Origin: Blastomussa wellsi
Lineage: Eukaryota > Cnidaria > Anthozoa > Scleractinia > Plerogyridae
DNA length: 64,000 bases
Reading direction: 5' to 3'
NCBI GenBank assembly: GCA_947652115.1
Contig: OX393568.1
Coordinates: forward strand, 17,543,339 to 17,607,338
The notes beneath the pieces are model-generated. The model saw only the letters and a program-made list of their open reading frames with translations, made no database searches and was not told the DNA's origin. The number at the start of each line of letters is the position of its first letter. Within the stretch, counting starts at the first letter, position 1. Shown piece after piece: positions 14,377 through 26,079 of this stretch. Made by a program: the position numbers and the translations under genes.

Positions 14377-14534
14377 GCGTTTCTGTTCCGTGTTCGAGAT
14401 CTGATTGGGTGAAATTCGGTGATTGACATTGCAATAATTTTTAATAACCTTCTCACAACAATCATTTAAATGAACATATATGTGCATTTCATCTCCAAAT
14501 AAATGTTTTCATCATTATCATTATTATAATAATG

Positions 14535-14535
14535 C

Positions 14536-14596
<61 letters not shown>

Positions 14597-14645
14597 TAAT
14601 ATTATTATTATTATTATTGCTATTATTACTATTGCTATTATAGTA
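14535..14645. repeat. (AAT)n/(ATT)n microsatellite
   Basis: AATAAT units turn into ATTATT units near 14600, so the array is self-complementary. Confidence 0.95.
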
Positions 14646-15172
14646 AAATTAAACTAGAGAGTTTTAAAAACTATCTGCAACGAACATTAAATCGCTTGAA
14701 TATTGTCCTTAGAAGTATTTTTATTTTTATTCAGTCCTTGTTTATATAAAGCAAACAACGAGAAATAAGTTGACTTTCATTGAAAATAGGATAAAAGCGA
14801 AAACTGTTAGCGACAAGTGACAAACAAGTGTACCACTCGTGTTTTTTGTTCTACAAAATACACAAATAAGGCATTACAAGGAACTACAATTACTTAAGGT
14901 CCGTCATGTTTTATCATATCATCTATGTTAGTGAAAGTAAAGCAAAACCTGTGCAGCAAGATTTTTAGTGGGGGGGGGGGGGGGCTGAATCGCGTGAGCC
15001 AAGTTTGTAGGGGGGGGGGGGGAAACTGGGAATCGTTCCTTTCCGCAGGAAGTTTTTGAATCTTAGGTTGTCTGAGACTGCATTTCGTGCGTTTGAAGGC
15101 AGTATGATATGAAACTATATGAAAACAGGCAGCCAAAAAGTGGATATTACTCAAACTTACTATTATGTATTT

Positions 15173-15351
15173 TGGCATACACTAAAACCAGGAACACCGG
15201 AACACCACAAAACACGGAACATCCCGGAACACCAGCAATACCATAAAATGCCAATAAATTTCTGGTGTTCCGGGGTGTTCCGGTTTTCCGTGTTTTGTGG
15301 TGTTCCGGTGTTCCGGTGTTCCGGTTGTTTTAGTACATGCCATGTTTTTTG
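15173..15351. repeat. Foldback element with GGAACACC arrays, copy 1
   Basis: Ends GGCATACACTAAAAC and GTTTTAGTACATGCC are inverted repeats. The arms contain repeated CCGGAACACC / GGTGTTCCGG units. A related copy is at 30007. Confidence 0.75.
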
Positions 15352-17020
15352 CCGGATAATGGGACTATATAAAAAGAGCAAAATAGAAATAAAGTTGAAT
15401 TGAAAATACGAACAGAACTATACTATACTATAGGTATTTTGTTCCTTATGTTACTTTTTCGTTTATGACTTTCTTTTATTTTTTTTTTATTCTTTGTTAT
15501 TATAGTTTATACCGTAAAAAAGTGGGGGATGGGGGCTAACCCCCCAGCCCCTCCCCCTGCGCGGTCCCTGCAATAATAAACTAAGCGTCTGTCTATCATA
15601 AAGGAAGTCGCTAACAAGTTGAATTTTCATATAGCGAAAGCGGCCTATTACAAGACACTATAGCTAAATCGCCTTTTTTGTTTACGACCGTCTTTTATTC
15701 TATTTCGCAATTCTAAGTAGTTTTTGTGATATCCTGACTGCTAAGAAAATGATTAAGGCTTTATTTGCTAATTTCTTTTTGTTTTGACATATTATATGGA
15801 TTACGCGGCTATTAAAAGTCAGTTAAAATCCATTTCTTTGGGCGTAATAGACACGATGAACAATTATCGTAGGTATATTATCGTTATTTTCAACGAAAAT
15901 TTGTCAACAGGCTAACAAAACGAGAAAGGATGATGGATGTCCGAAACGGCCTTTGTCCTCCTCCGCAAAGTAGAGCAGTGTTCAAAGTCATTGTGCGCGA
16001 AATGAAGGACCATAAATAAACGAATTGAGGTGAATAAGCATAGATTAAAGCCAAGAGGGGGCAATAACGTATTTCTATTGAGTGACACAATGGCTTAGAT
16101 ATTTACGCAAGCTTTTACCGGAAAGCAATTCATCATCATTTTCATCACAACTTAAACAGTGCGCTGCACGTGTTTTGTTTTTGATTGACTAAGCTTTTTC
16201 TCGTTTCTCAAAAGGCAATTTTCAAATTCAATTGAATGTTTTCGACACACTAAGTTATCGGGACCTGAGAGTGAATAGTGACATTATATAACTGACCATA
16301 CCTCTTCATATCTCAATAAACTCTCGGCGGATTCAATGTTATTACATTAAAAAACGCTTTGTTATCTTTTCAATAGACTTAGGTTTCTTTTCTTGTCAGG
16401 GTATAAAGATTTTCAAATAGAATAAAGCCTAATTATACATATTTATTATATAGCAGGTTGTCTTGCCATTCAAAAAGTTGGTCAGGCGAACAGGAAAAAA
16501 GTTACCAGAAACAGCATGTAAACATTAAATAACAAATAGCACTACCCTGAGAGAGCTGAAGTAATTGTTTAAGTTACTTTAAATTCAGTGAAATCTCTTT
16601 GATATTATTTCCCAATGGCGAGCAGCGTGGCAGTTGAGACATGCATACCATTTTTATCTGCATGCCATGCACTGCGGGAGGTCGTTTTCGGCGTACGTAA
16701 TATTCACTTATTTACTCCCGTGTCATACAATAAGCTGATCATCGATTAGGTTCTTCTTGTCGAAGCAGATAGATTAGAGGAGGAACGTCCAGGCTTAAGT
16801 TTTCGTTTGTTATGTGGGCTGCTTTGATTGCTGTGCGCATAAAGCGATTATCTGCAGGTAAGCGGAAAGATTTGATTACCCACTTTTTGAAATACTGAGA
16901 TCGTGTTTGTAAGTGACCTAGACCTCAATCGAGCCGAAGGCTACGAAAAAGAATAGGACATCTGAAAACTCCAGGCGAATATTGGATTTTAGTTTTTAAA
17001 AACTTTTGAAGTTTTTTTGA
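15352..17020. other. No gene established
   Basis: One stretch (16811-16857) has ATG, an open frame of 15 codons and a good donor (CTGCAGgtaagc), but I found no partner exon. Confidence 0.45.
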
Positions 17021-17536
17021 CTATGTTACTGCGAGAATTTTGTTGAGTTGTTTGCATTTTCGCTGGACAATGAGTTGTAAACTGACGTTGGCGTTAAAAT
17101 CTTGCTCAGTTGCATCGCAGTGTGAATTGAAGAACAAAAACAAAGCCATCCAGGAGGCTTCTTCCAAAAATTCAGTTAATCTAAATAGGGTGCAATTGTA
17201 GGTAGAAAGCAAGCTTTGCTGGCGACCAATCAACAATGCACCGGAAGAAAGGACTAATTGCAAATCCCAGGTTGCTATTCTATTATTCAATAATGATGAC
17301 ACGACGTACCTTCGAGCTTCTGTGACAATTCCCGTAAAATTGAGTGGCGTGCCACCAAAGCCATCGTGTTTATGGAGATGAAACTGTATTTTTGACTGTC
17401 CTATTGATTGCATAACCAAGTTAACCAAGCTAAGCCAGTAATTTTTTTGAAAAGAAATAATGCGAACATTTTTTTCGCTGAGTTCACTAACACTCGCAAG
17501 AGTCATAGTTAATTTTGCTAAAATATTGTTTGTCAC
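17021..17536 (-). CDS. Unidentified 171-codon open reading frame
   Basis: This is the longest open frame in the window that belongs neither to a recognised gene nor to a recognised mobile element. It has no low-complexity composition, a mixed amino-acid content and several NxT/NxS sequons, but no transmembrane run or motif that I can name. It may be an exon of a secreted or receptor-type gene, a decayed fragment, or chance in AT-rich DNA. I found no clear neighbouring exon joining it on the minus strand. Confidence 0.22.
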   Translation of the reverse strand: MTNNILAKLTMTLASVSELSEKNVRIISFQKNYWLSLVNLVMQSIGQSKIQFHLHKHDGFGGTPLNFTGIVTEARRYVVSSLLNNRIATWDLQLVLSSGALLIGRQQSLLSTYNCTLFRLTEFLEEASWMALFLFFNSHCDATEQDFNANVSLQLIVQRKCKQLNKILAVT

Positions 17537-19538
17537 CGTTTATGACTCTCTCCAAAACGTATAGCTAGGGTAATGTCAATAGTTTTCTTGTTTTGTAAAT
17601 TTACGTTTCACAAAAAAAAATGTAGTTGAATTAATGCTTAAATGTTGTTTCTATGATGTAGTCTATCTCAGATTTTGTTTGTGTTCGTCACATATGTTTC
17701 AATCATTCCTCTTGCAGGGCCTTATTGTTTTACTAAATTCTAATTTTAAAGAGACTCGCCTTATAATAGTCGGTTTGGCGAAAAACAAAAAGTCCGAATA
17801 ATTAAGTAATTCGTAGCTACTACTTTATACAAAGACCGTTCAATCTTGAAATGAATGATATTAAATAAAATGATTGTGTTTGGCATTTACGGAATGAGTA
17901 ATTGCTCCTGTATTGCTTATCGGTGAGATATGTAATATTACGGACTCCATTTTCACCGCCTGGATATGAGATATTCTGATATCAGATATAAACTGAAGTG
18001 CTTAAACCCTCGCAAAGGCATAAAGACTCGCTGCATGTATAATGACCATTTATTTAATGCCTTGGGGTCTGCCGACGCTTCTCGCCAGTTGATTTGATGC
18101 GACTGATCGATTCTGCACACATCACCTATCTGTGTAATAACTACAAGTATTACATGGCAATTACTTCACCAATAAGTGAAGTATTAAACGTGGTTTTCCA
18201 GTTGTATGTTCGTGTTTAACCCAGACAATGTTTAAAATACAATTTCAGTTTAAGTGTTAAACAGGCGATAGAATTATCGCTAGAGGCGTCTAAGATTGAT
18301 TGATCTGACGCACAGTATCTCCTAATAGCCCGTGCCTTTTAATTAAATGAGAACAAAATGAGTTCTGATACATCTGATTAATATTCAATCAATCTTAATT
18401 GATCATCCAAAAGTTTCTTGTCTTTTGCACTATGTTTTTTTCCTTATTTGTCCTAAATTTCATCTCATACTGGGTACTGATTTTTGCAAATTTAACCTAA
18501 CTAATTTATATTTAATTGTGGTAACTTTGTATCTGCATTTAGAAATCCTACAGATAGTTTAGGTTTCGATTTAGAATGGTTTAGTAAACAATAATTTAGT
18601 ATGAGAATATTATAAATATATTTGTCAGTTTAGTGTTGTTTGCTCACTAATCAGATATATCGAGGGACTTTCTTATAACTAAGTTAGAACAGAAGAACCA
18701 CCCAGACCAAAAGTGGTACTTTTTAATTGAAAATAATGCTTAGATCCACTTAGTATTCGTTGAGAAATCAGCTTAAAAATATCCTTCTGAAGCATTATGC
18801 TAGTCTCGGATATGGCTGGTTTGTTGCTATAAGTAGTAATTAAATACAATTATAGCTATAAATACAGTGTGAATATAACGTGATATTATTGTAACTTTGT
18901 TTTTTTAATCTAATATGCTAACTATACCAGGTAATTTCCTTTGTTTTCTAACTACGTACTTTTCATAGCGTTTGCAATTGGCACAAATCCTTTTGTTTTT
19001 TATTTCTCTGGACAACTTTTACACAACCAAAGTTATGGCGATCGGTGCACGTGTTCCTCAAATTTCGATTTTATTAGATTATATCAAAATTTGAAATGGA
19101 ATACTATGGATAATATACAGGGAGTGTCATGGTCTAAAGTGAGACTTCAATCAGCGTGGTAGACTTATTCACTGGGTTATAACTTATGCCTTGCAACACG
19201 TATACCGAGCTTAGCTCGCAGCTCCTCGTGTAATAAGTTAAACTTTTACCTGTGTAAATATGATAAATAAATAATTAGGCCAATAATCTTTCAAGCAAAC
19301 TAACATACAATCAGTTCGAAACAGACTGAAGAAATGTAAGGAATGTTTCTCTGAGGGAATGATTTAGATTAAAGAAAATTAACTTATATCACCGTCACCT
19401 GTTTAATAATCATCCACGTGCCACGGAGCACAAAAGTCTTTTAAAGACGTTTGAAACTTTTATTTTCACTACCATCCCTGAATTACACAGTACCACTCAC
19501 TTGTTTCTAGAAGATTCAATCAGTTCAACGTTATATTT
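17537..19538. other. No gene seen
   Basis: Very AT-rich DNA with multiple stops in all frames. Confidence 0.55.
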
Positions 19539-19720
19539 AGCAAATAAAGAAGCCTAAGCCATGTATTATACTGTCATAAAACACGCGGGCATTTAAGAAC
19601 ACGAGGGAAATGTAGAAAACACGAGCCTCAGGCGAGTGTTTTCTACATTTCTCGAGTGTTCTCAAACGTCCGGAGTGTTTTATGACAGTATAATACATGG
19701 CTCAGGCTTCTTCATTTGCT
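19539..19720. repeat. Palindromic MITE
   Basis: The terminal inverted repeats are about 45 bp with two mismatches (left starts AGCAAATAAAGAAGCCTAAG; right is its complement ending ATTTGCT). The arms go on to pair further inward, so nearly the whole 182 bp can fold. A related degraded sequence (ttttatactctgataaaac) lies near 19960. Confidence 0.8.
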
Positions 19721-19929
19721 TTATGATATAGATTTTATACGCCGCGAGTAAACACACCAAAACACGCACGATCGATAAACTGAAGTAATTTAATTTCGCT
19801 TCTTCTACTTTCATCTCGAACTAAGAAGCTTCTTCGACAATCTCTGCAGCTTGACTCATAGTTTTGTCCGGAATTTCTTCATAGAAAATGTTCGCCGCCA
19901 TCCCTTGCGAATTTTCACTAGAGAAAAGT

Positions 19930-22110
19930 TGACGAAAAACAACAAAACACGCTTTTTCTATGTTTTATACTCTGATAAAACATGGGTTTTTGACCAATCA
20001 GAGCGCGCGCAGAGTCTTAACTATAGTATAAAAAACAATAAAAATATTCCTGTAATAAATGTCAATATACGAAAACGATATAAAAGTCAACAGCCAATGG
20101 CATCTGACTCTGAAAGAGCCAATAAGACTACTTGTTCAATGCCAGAATGTACTGCAGCTAGCAGCCAGAGAAAACAATCCCATACTGAACGGAAATAAAA
20201 CAAACCTCGTTTGCTTGTTAAATCTTGCTTGCAAGAATAATTTTATTTATCTTAAGAATTTGAGCTGTCGGGAATCCTTATGCGATGCAAGGCCAAATTG
20301 CTGTCATCATTTTGTTAACAAACGGGCCTTTGAGCGCGATGCTTAACGAGTTCGCCAAGCAGAAAGGTCTCTGGAGAGACCCTTGGCCGGGATGAAACGA
20401 AAGCGGTGCGTCAGACTAGCGGCCACGAACAATTGTAATTAACACAATACAAGAAATACTCAGGGCTTTACGGCCAGAAAATGTATATTGAGTGCATCAA
20501 TATTAGTTATTTAATAAGCCCAATTATGCTCGCGTTTGGATTGATTCCTACCTGTGATCTATTAAAGGCACACGCACTGATGACGTTTAAATTTATTTAT
20601 TTTTTTCTTGCCACATTTTGACATCATCAGTGATCTATTACTAAACAGACGCGCGACAACGTGGAGTCTATTTGTTAAATTGCGCTACCCCTGAGGATGC
20701 GAGAAAGATGAGTGATAATATATTCAGTATCAAACCTACCTGACCTTGCTAGTCTCTCAGTCTGTAGGCGTATTGACGTCGATCAGTCATTCTATTAAAA
20801 GCTAAAACGAAACTGACAAGCGATTCATTATGACGACGTCATTAAACTCTCTTCGTAATTCATTCAAATTCTTTTACTAGAATATTTTGGCTCGATTTGG
20901 TTAGACGTGCGTGTCTGCTGTTTAAAAACGGAAGACTGCGTGCGTCTGCTACTCAAAAAGTCAGGTGTATATCGTTCAAGTTAGATTACATTGGAAAAAA
21001 TTGGATTAGTCTTCAACAGACTCCCCGCTGTTCAATCGAGAGAGGTATATTGTAAAAACGGACTTGCCTGTAAAGCTACATGGTGAGTAAACTCGGCTTG
21101 GTTCTATGCTTGCGCTAAAGCAATTGCATGAGCGAATGCCAATTACATTTCATATTTTTGTGAAACTGAAAATGTTTCAAAATGTCATGAAGATTCATTT
21201 AAGTTGTGAGGTGCTGAAACTGCTTGAATGCCGCATGCTTTATACAATAAAAATTTGAGAAGTATTCATGCACAAGTGAATAAGTTTAACGCTCTCAGTA
21301 TTTCTTGCTTTATGTTGTAGTTCTGTCAAATCTGAGCTGTTCGCGGATACTTGGAATGCCATGAAAGCTTTAGTACAGTATCATATGATCAGGAAAATCC
21401 AACGAATACGTGCCAGTGAGCCTTTTACTTAAGCGGATATTCCACTTAAATATATCATAAATTTACTGGCATGCAACATTCAATGAATGCATTACCGATC
21501 TTAACACATGCAAGTACTTATTTCCGGAGCTCGTTAAATGTGTCATTCTTCTGTTTCCTTTCTGTGGATTTGCGGATTATGAAAGACGATAAGGAAAATT
21601 AAGGAAGAGAACACCAATTTCGGTAATGTCGAATTACATCGACTGAAGTTTACCTGCATAATACATGTACTGATGCATCCACGATACATGTATTAATACA
21701 TGCACACTATACTAGCTATGTAATTTTATCTGCACATAAGAGTACGGGCATTTTTTGCCAGGGGGAGGGGATGGGGTGGTTAAAGGTTTATGATATGCAA
21801 AGTTATGTCATTTAACTTTGGGAAAATTATAAACAAGTCTGGTTGAACTTAAGCAATTTCGGAAAAAAGTGCAGGAAAAAAAATAAACTCAGCAAAGCCA
21901 AGAAGGAGCATGGACGCATTGGAAAAAATGGATAGTAAATTATTAAAACGGATTCAGTGTTAATGAACCTCGGCGCCACTTTTTTTCAAGTTGATCCGGC
22001 TCAGCTGGGGTGCAAATGTCCCTTACCCAGAAGTCATCATTGATTATTATGAGGACGTGAGTTTTCCGGTGCAAGGCTGTTTCGTTGCCAATGTGATGTT
22101 TATATCTTAT
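19930..22110. other. No gene seen
   Basis: Two overlapping frames (19851-20346) cover a degraded hairpin and a plain AT-rich stretch. A G-rich patch sits at 21760-21775. Confidence 0.5.
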
Positions 22111-22201
22111 TATGTTAAAAAATAGCTATGGTATATTGCATTTCCTGAGTTTTGATTGGCTAAGAGGCAATGGCATATGAGCTCATATACCATTGACCCA
22201 C

Positions 22202-22330
22202 AGTCCCTTTTTCTCCATAGTCCGTCGACGCGCGAAACCTGGAAGACGCGCCCACGCTTGGGAGTGTCTAATAGGTTTCGCGCGGCCATTTTTTTCACTT
22301 CGCGCTCGATGGACTAAGAAAAAAGGGACT
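22202..22330. repeat. Inverted-repeat element
   Basis: AGTCCCTTTTTCTCCATAGT and GCGCGAAACCT on the left are matched by AGGTTTCGCGCG and GGACTAAGAAAAAAGGGACT on the right. Moderately GC-rich centre; no coding capacity. Confidence 0.65.
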
Positions 22331-22413
22331 GCTTGTAGTCTAACAAATATGGCAGGTGTACGCGCAATGTTTGTACAATATTTTTGGACGTTTTTAATAA
22401 AACAATTATTCCA

Positions 22414-22501
22414 CTCGCGCTTGTTGGATATGTGATGGTTATGGCCAACTCGCCGCTACGCGCCTCATTGGCTATCTTCCATCTCATATCCAACGCGCGC
22501 C
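22414..22501. repeat. Short inverted-repeat element upstream of the receptor gene
   Basis: CGCGCTTGTTGGATATG...GGCCAA pairs with TTGGCTATC...CATATCCAACGCGCG. It lies about 520 bp upstream of the receptor start codon. Confidence 0.55.
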
Positions 22502-23018
22502 CGTGGAATTCCACGTGGTGCAGTTCACTTCGTCACCAAACCAAAGAAAATTGGCCTTCAAAACTAACGCCAACGCATTTTTTATAATAACCAACGGAGC
22601 AATTACGTTTTCCTTATGCGTCATGGCTTTCATGGAGTTTCAAGTCTGTTGTAAAAATTTTTCTCAGAGAAAAATTCTAGCCACATCTTCAAACAGAATC
22701 AGCTTGAATATTATGTCCTCTGATGACATTACACGCACGTGATTGAACTAAGAGAGCGGAGCTTCGATGTCATTGATGGTTGTCTAATTACTGACAATTA
22801 AAAAAAATAGTCAATTAATTTGCCAAATTTTTACACTGAAAACGCAAATTTGTTCCTTTTGCCGTAAGCTCCCTTGCATTTTTCTATCTCTGTTACTTAC
22901 ACATCGTGTTCTCGTTACAACAGGTTGGAGTCCACAACAGTGTAGAATATATAGCCATTCCTCACTACAGCCTTGCATCTTGAAAGCGATTTGAGGGGAA
23001 CACATCATCAAGTCTGCA

Positions 23019-24320
23019 ATGAATATCAGCCAAATAAACTCAACTTTGGATGTCAATTCAAGCCAAATCCCGAGCGTACCCCCGGAACATCAATTTTACG
23101 TGGTTGAGCCAGAATTTTCTCGCATTATTCGTTATGTGACGTACGGTGTGATTTTCGTCTTCGCAATATGCGGCAACATTACGGTATGCATCATCCCTTT
23201 TCGTCACAGACGCATGCGCACGTGCACTTACTTTTTGATCACGAACCTTGCTGTCTCTGACATTGGCACCACGTTATGTTTGCCTTGTATACTGATCATG
23301 GTGGAATGGAATCGTGGAGAATGGATCATGGGGACAGTCATGTGTAAACTGGTTAATCCCAGCTTGACAATGTTCTATCTCGTTACTACGAACACACTGG
23401 TTGCCATCGCTGTCCATCGGTTCATGGTTGTTGTATTTCCATTTAAATCTAAACTCGGGAAGTCTAAAATAGCATTAGTCATCTTACTGACCTGGCTCAC
23501 AGCATTTTTCTGCGTATTGCCCGCATTTGGGTCCAGAGAACTGAAAGCCATGGGAGTGAGAAATAACAAAACTGTATACAGTTGCATGGAGATATTTCCT
23601 GGTAGCTCACCTGAAGAACGGAAATACTTCCAAAATATATACACCATATTCCAGTACCTAATTAACAGCTTCTTGCCCGTTGTCGTTATCGTTATCTTGT
23701 ACATTGTGATTGCTTATAAGCTTCGGCAGATGTCCCTGGCGCTGGGGTGTGGCCCGAATCCAAAAGAAAGAAGGGTGAGCGAGGGTTCGGTTACATATTT
23801 TAGCACACGAGGCTCGAGGAAACAAAGTATAGACGAAACTTCTGCAAGGAAAAGAACCGAACTAGAAAGGAAGTTTTTGCGAATGCTTGCAGTTGTAGTT
23901 ATAGTCTTTGTTCTCTGTTATGTTCCTTACACGACGTTTTTCCTTGTGGTTGACGTTGTATACCCCAATGCGAACTTAAAGTGGAGCTACTCGACCATCG
24001 TCTACCATTACATGTTCCTGCTAATGTGGTTTCCAAATGCGTTGAATCCGATATGCTATGGCGCTTTAGACGACCATTACGCTGCTATAATCAGGTCTGT
24101 TTGTTGTCGCACCTCCAAAAAATCGCCAAGGTTTGTCGGAGCTGCAAGCCAAGGGGGTAACTCCATTCCAGCATATTCACGCAGCCATCGCAATGGGTTT
24201 AGTCGGTCAAATCACACATTGCGCCCTATAAATGAGAAATCAGGAACGCAAACGGGCAGTCAGTCCAGTCAGGATGAAGGCGGAACTGCTGGAAGAAGAT
24301 CCAAGACCTGCTGTAGCTAG
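23019..24320 (+). CDS. Class A (rhodopsin-family) G-protein-coupled receptor, intronless, 433 aa
   Basis: A seven-transmembrane receptor of the plasma membrane. Seven hydrophobic segments lie near residues 37-60, 71-94, 107-131, 150-170, 208-233, 287-311 and 325-349. Class A landmarks are present: CGN in TM1 (N53), LAVSD in TM2 (D81), the C109-C189 pair expected to form the extracellular disulfide, W159 in TM4, P220 in TM5, LCYVPY in TM6 (P303) and NPICY in TM7 (N343-Y347). The DRY motif is HRF (H133, R134, F135), keeping only the central arginine. NxS/T sites at N2, N8 and N13 suggest an N-glycosylated extracellular end. CC at 362-363 and the terminal CCS are possible lipidation sites. The intracellular loop 3 (about 232-286) and the Ser-rich tail could be phosphorylated. 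The pattern suits a neuropeptide-type receptor, but I cannot name ligand or subfamily. The whole receptor is in one exon; a 5' UTR acceptor near 22922 is possible. Confidence 0.93.
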   Translation: MNISQINSTLDVNSSQIPSVPPEHQFYVVEPEFSRIIRYVTYGVIFVFAICGNITVCIIPFRHRRMRTCTYFLITNLAVSDIGTTLCLPCILIMVEWNRGEWIMGTVMCKLVNPSLTMFYLVTTNTLVAIAVHRFMVVVFPFKSKLGKSKIALVILLTWLTAFFCVLPAFGSRELKAMGVRNNKTVYSCMEIFPGSSPEERKYFQNIYTIFQYLINSFLPVVVIVILYIVIAYKLRQMSLALGCGPNPKERRVSEGSVTYFSTRGSRKQSIDETSARKRTELERKFLRMLAVVVIVFVLCYVPYTTFFLVVDVVYPNANLKWSYSTIVYHYMFLLMWFPNALNPICYGALDDHYAAIIRSVCCRTSKKSPRFVGAASQGGNSIPAYSRSHRNGFSRSNHTLRPINEKSGTQTGSQSSQDEGGTAGRRSKTCCS

Positions 24321-24479
24321 CTGCATTTGGCATGACAAGCAAGGCCCTGAAAAAAAATGAACATTAATTATCAACTGCTCTGGAATTCGCACTACAATGC
24401 CAAATGTTAAAGATTCATCAGAGTAGGTACGCAAGGCAGCCAGTACAGTTTTTTAAAGCAATGTATCAACCAAAACCAA

Positions 24480-25045
24480 GCTTATATTACTGGCAGTGGT
24501 GGATTCAGACTTCTTTCTAAGGCGGGGACCCGAAACATTTTCCAGCCCTACGAGCCTTAAATTAAGGTGGGGGCCCCTTGGACTCATAACGGGGGGGGGG
24601 AGGGGGGGGGTCGGTGGGTGGGTCACCGGGCCCCTGCCCTATAGACGTTACTAAGTCTGGTTCGTGTTAAGGTTGTAAATACTCAGGTGGACCAGTACAG
24701 ATCACCTCAGTTAACATTGACTGATTTCGCAAGTTATTTTCTATAAAGACTTGCAACAAAACAGCATGTCGTTATGCCGATGCTGTAATGTATGAAGTTT
24801 ACACTTGTAATAGAATGCTAAAAGTATTATTTTTATGTCGCCAGTGCGAACCGGGATCTGGGGCGGATCCAGGAATTTTTGATAGGGGGCGAGGGGGGGG
24901 GGGGGTGTCCAAATTTTTACTCAGTTGAGTGATAATAAGCAATCATGTCGATGCGAGAATTTCAGCGTCAAACAAGTAGTAAAACCAAAAGCTACGGTTA
25001 GGGAAGGGGGATTCGGATCCCCCCCTGGATCAGCCACTGGGGTTT
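24480..25045. repeat. MITE-like repeats with GGCGGATCCAGG ends and poly-G tracts
   Basis: Starts like GGCAGTGGTGGATTCAG (24492) and CTGGGGCGGATCCAGG (24858), and a right end CCTGGATCAGCCACTGGGG (25022-25041), share an inverted end motif. Long G runs (24591-24610, 24887-24905) are inside. One or two degraded elements just downstream of the receptor gene. Confidence 0.5.
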
Positions 25046-25218
25046 GACCCTTTTTGTGATTGGCCTAAAAACGTCCACTTGACTAATTCTAGAAAATACT
25101 TCTCAAACTCATTAATAATCCATCATGTTAAAACAGAGGAAATCATAACCGTGACCGTGGTTTGGAAATCTGACCTTAATTAGCATAGATTTTTACGATT
25201 TTATTTCTTTGTAAGAAA

Positions 25219-25378
25219 CACTCCGTGCGTTGTATTTCGACTCTCTTCTAGGTGTTTGGGAATGTGATGAAACACTGTCTCTCGTGTTTGATGTAATATA
25301 TCAAACACGAGAGACCGTGTTTCATCGGGATATACAAACAACGAGAAGAGAGTCGAAAATACGACGCGCAGCGGAGTA
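25219..25378. repeat. Palindromic MITE
   Basis: CACTCCGTGCGTTGTATTTC...GACTCTCTTCT on the left pairs with AGAAGAGAGTCGAAAATACGACGCGCAGCGGAGT on the right. The centre (TGTCTCTCGTGTTTGAT / ATCAAACACGAGAGAC) is also palindromic. Confidence 0.75.
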
Positions 25379-25870
25379 TTTTGTACGAAATTCGAATCAT
25401 AAACTAAGGAGTAAACGGAGAAATAAAATCGTCAAAATCTATGCTATTTGAGACTGGGTATCCAAACCTCCTTCACGGTTATGATTTTCAAGTTTGTTTC
25501 AACCCGATGAATTATTAATACTACATCAAGCGCGAGTCTCTTTGGTCCAAATAGAGATAAGCCTGGAATTCTATATAGCGAGATCAGACCAAGAGCTCTG
25601 GAGTTATATACAGGAGATTGTAGAAATCAAGGGAAGGTACCGAATGGTTCGTTTCGGTGGTATATCGCTTCGTCTTATAATCGTATTAAAAATGCTACTC
25701 CTGTTGGTTTTGATTATATAAATATTATTTTAGAGCGACATTCCACTTCTCTCGTTGCGCGCTCTTAAATCATAGTTAGGCTATATGATGACAACGTTTA
25801 TTGTATGTACAAAAATATTTTTTAGTCATTTCTCACGGTTATATTAAATTTAAAAAATAATGAGATCATA

Positions 25871-26078
25871 AAGCCTGGTTTTCGCTAGCGACGCAGTCGG
25901 AGTCAGAAGCGCAAGCGTTATGATCTTGTGAAAATCAAATCGATGGAGTCAGAAGCTGAGTTCCGATCCCGCTTATGACTCCGTCGATCTTCGATTTTTA
26001 CTAGATTTTTACTAGGTCGTAAGCGTTCCTACGACTCCGCTTCCGACCCCGACTCCGTCGCTAGTGGAAACCAGGCTT
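25871..26078. repeat. Palindromic MITE with AAGCCTGG ends
   Basis: AAGCCTGGTTTTCGCTAGCG and GACGCAGTCGGAGTC pair with GACTCCGTCG and CTAGTGGAAACCAGGCTT. Repeated GGAGTCAGAAGC-type units fill the arms. Confidence 0.75.
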
Positions 26079-26079
26079 A

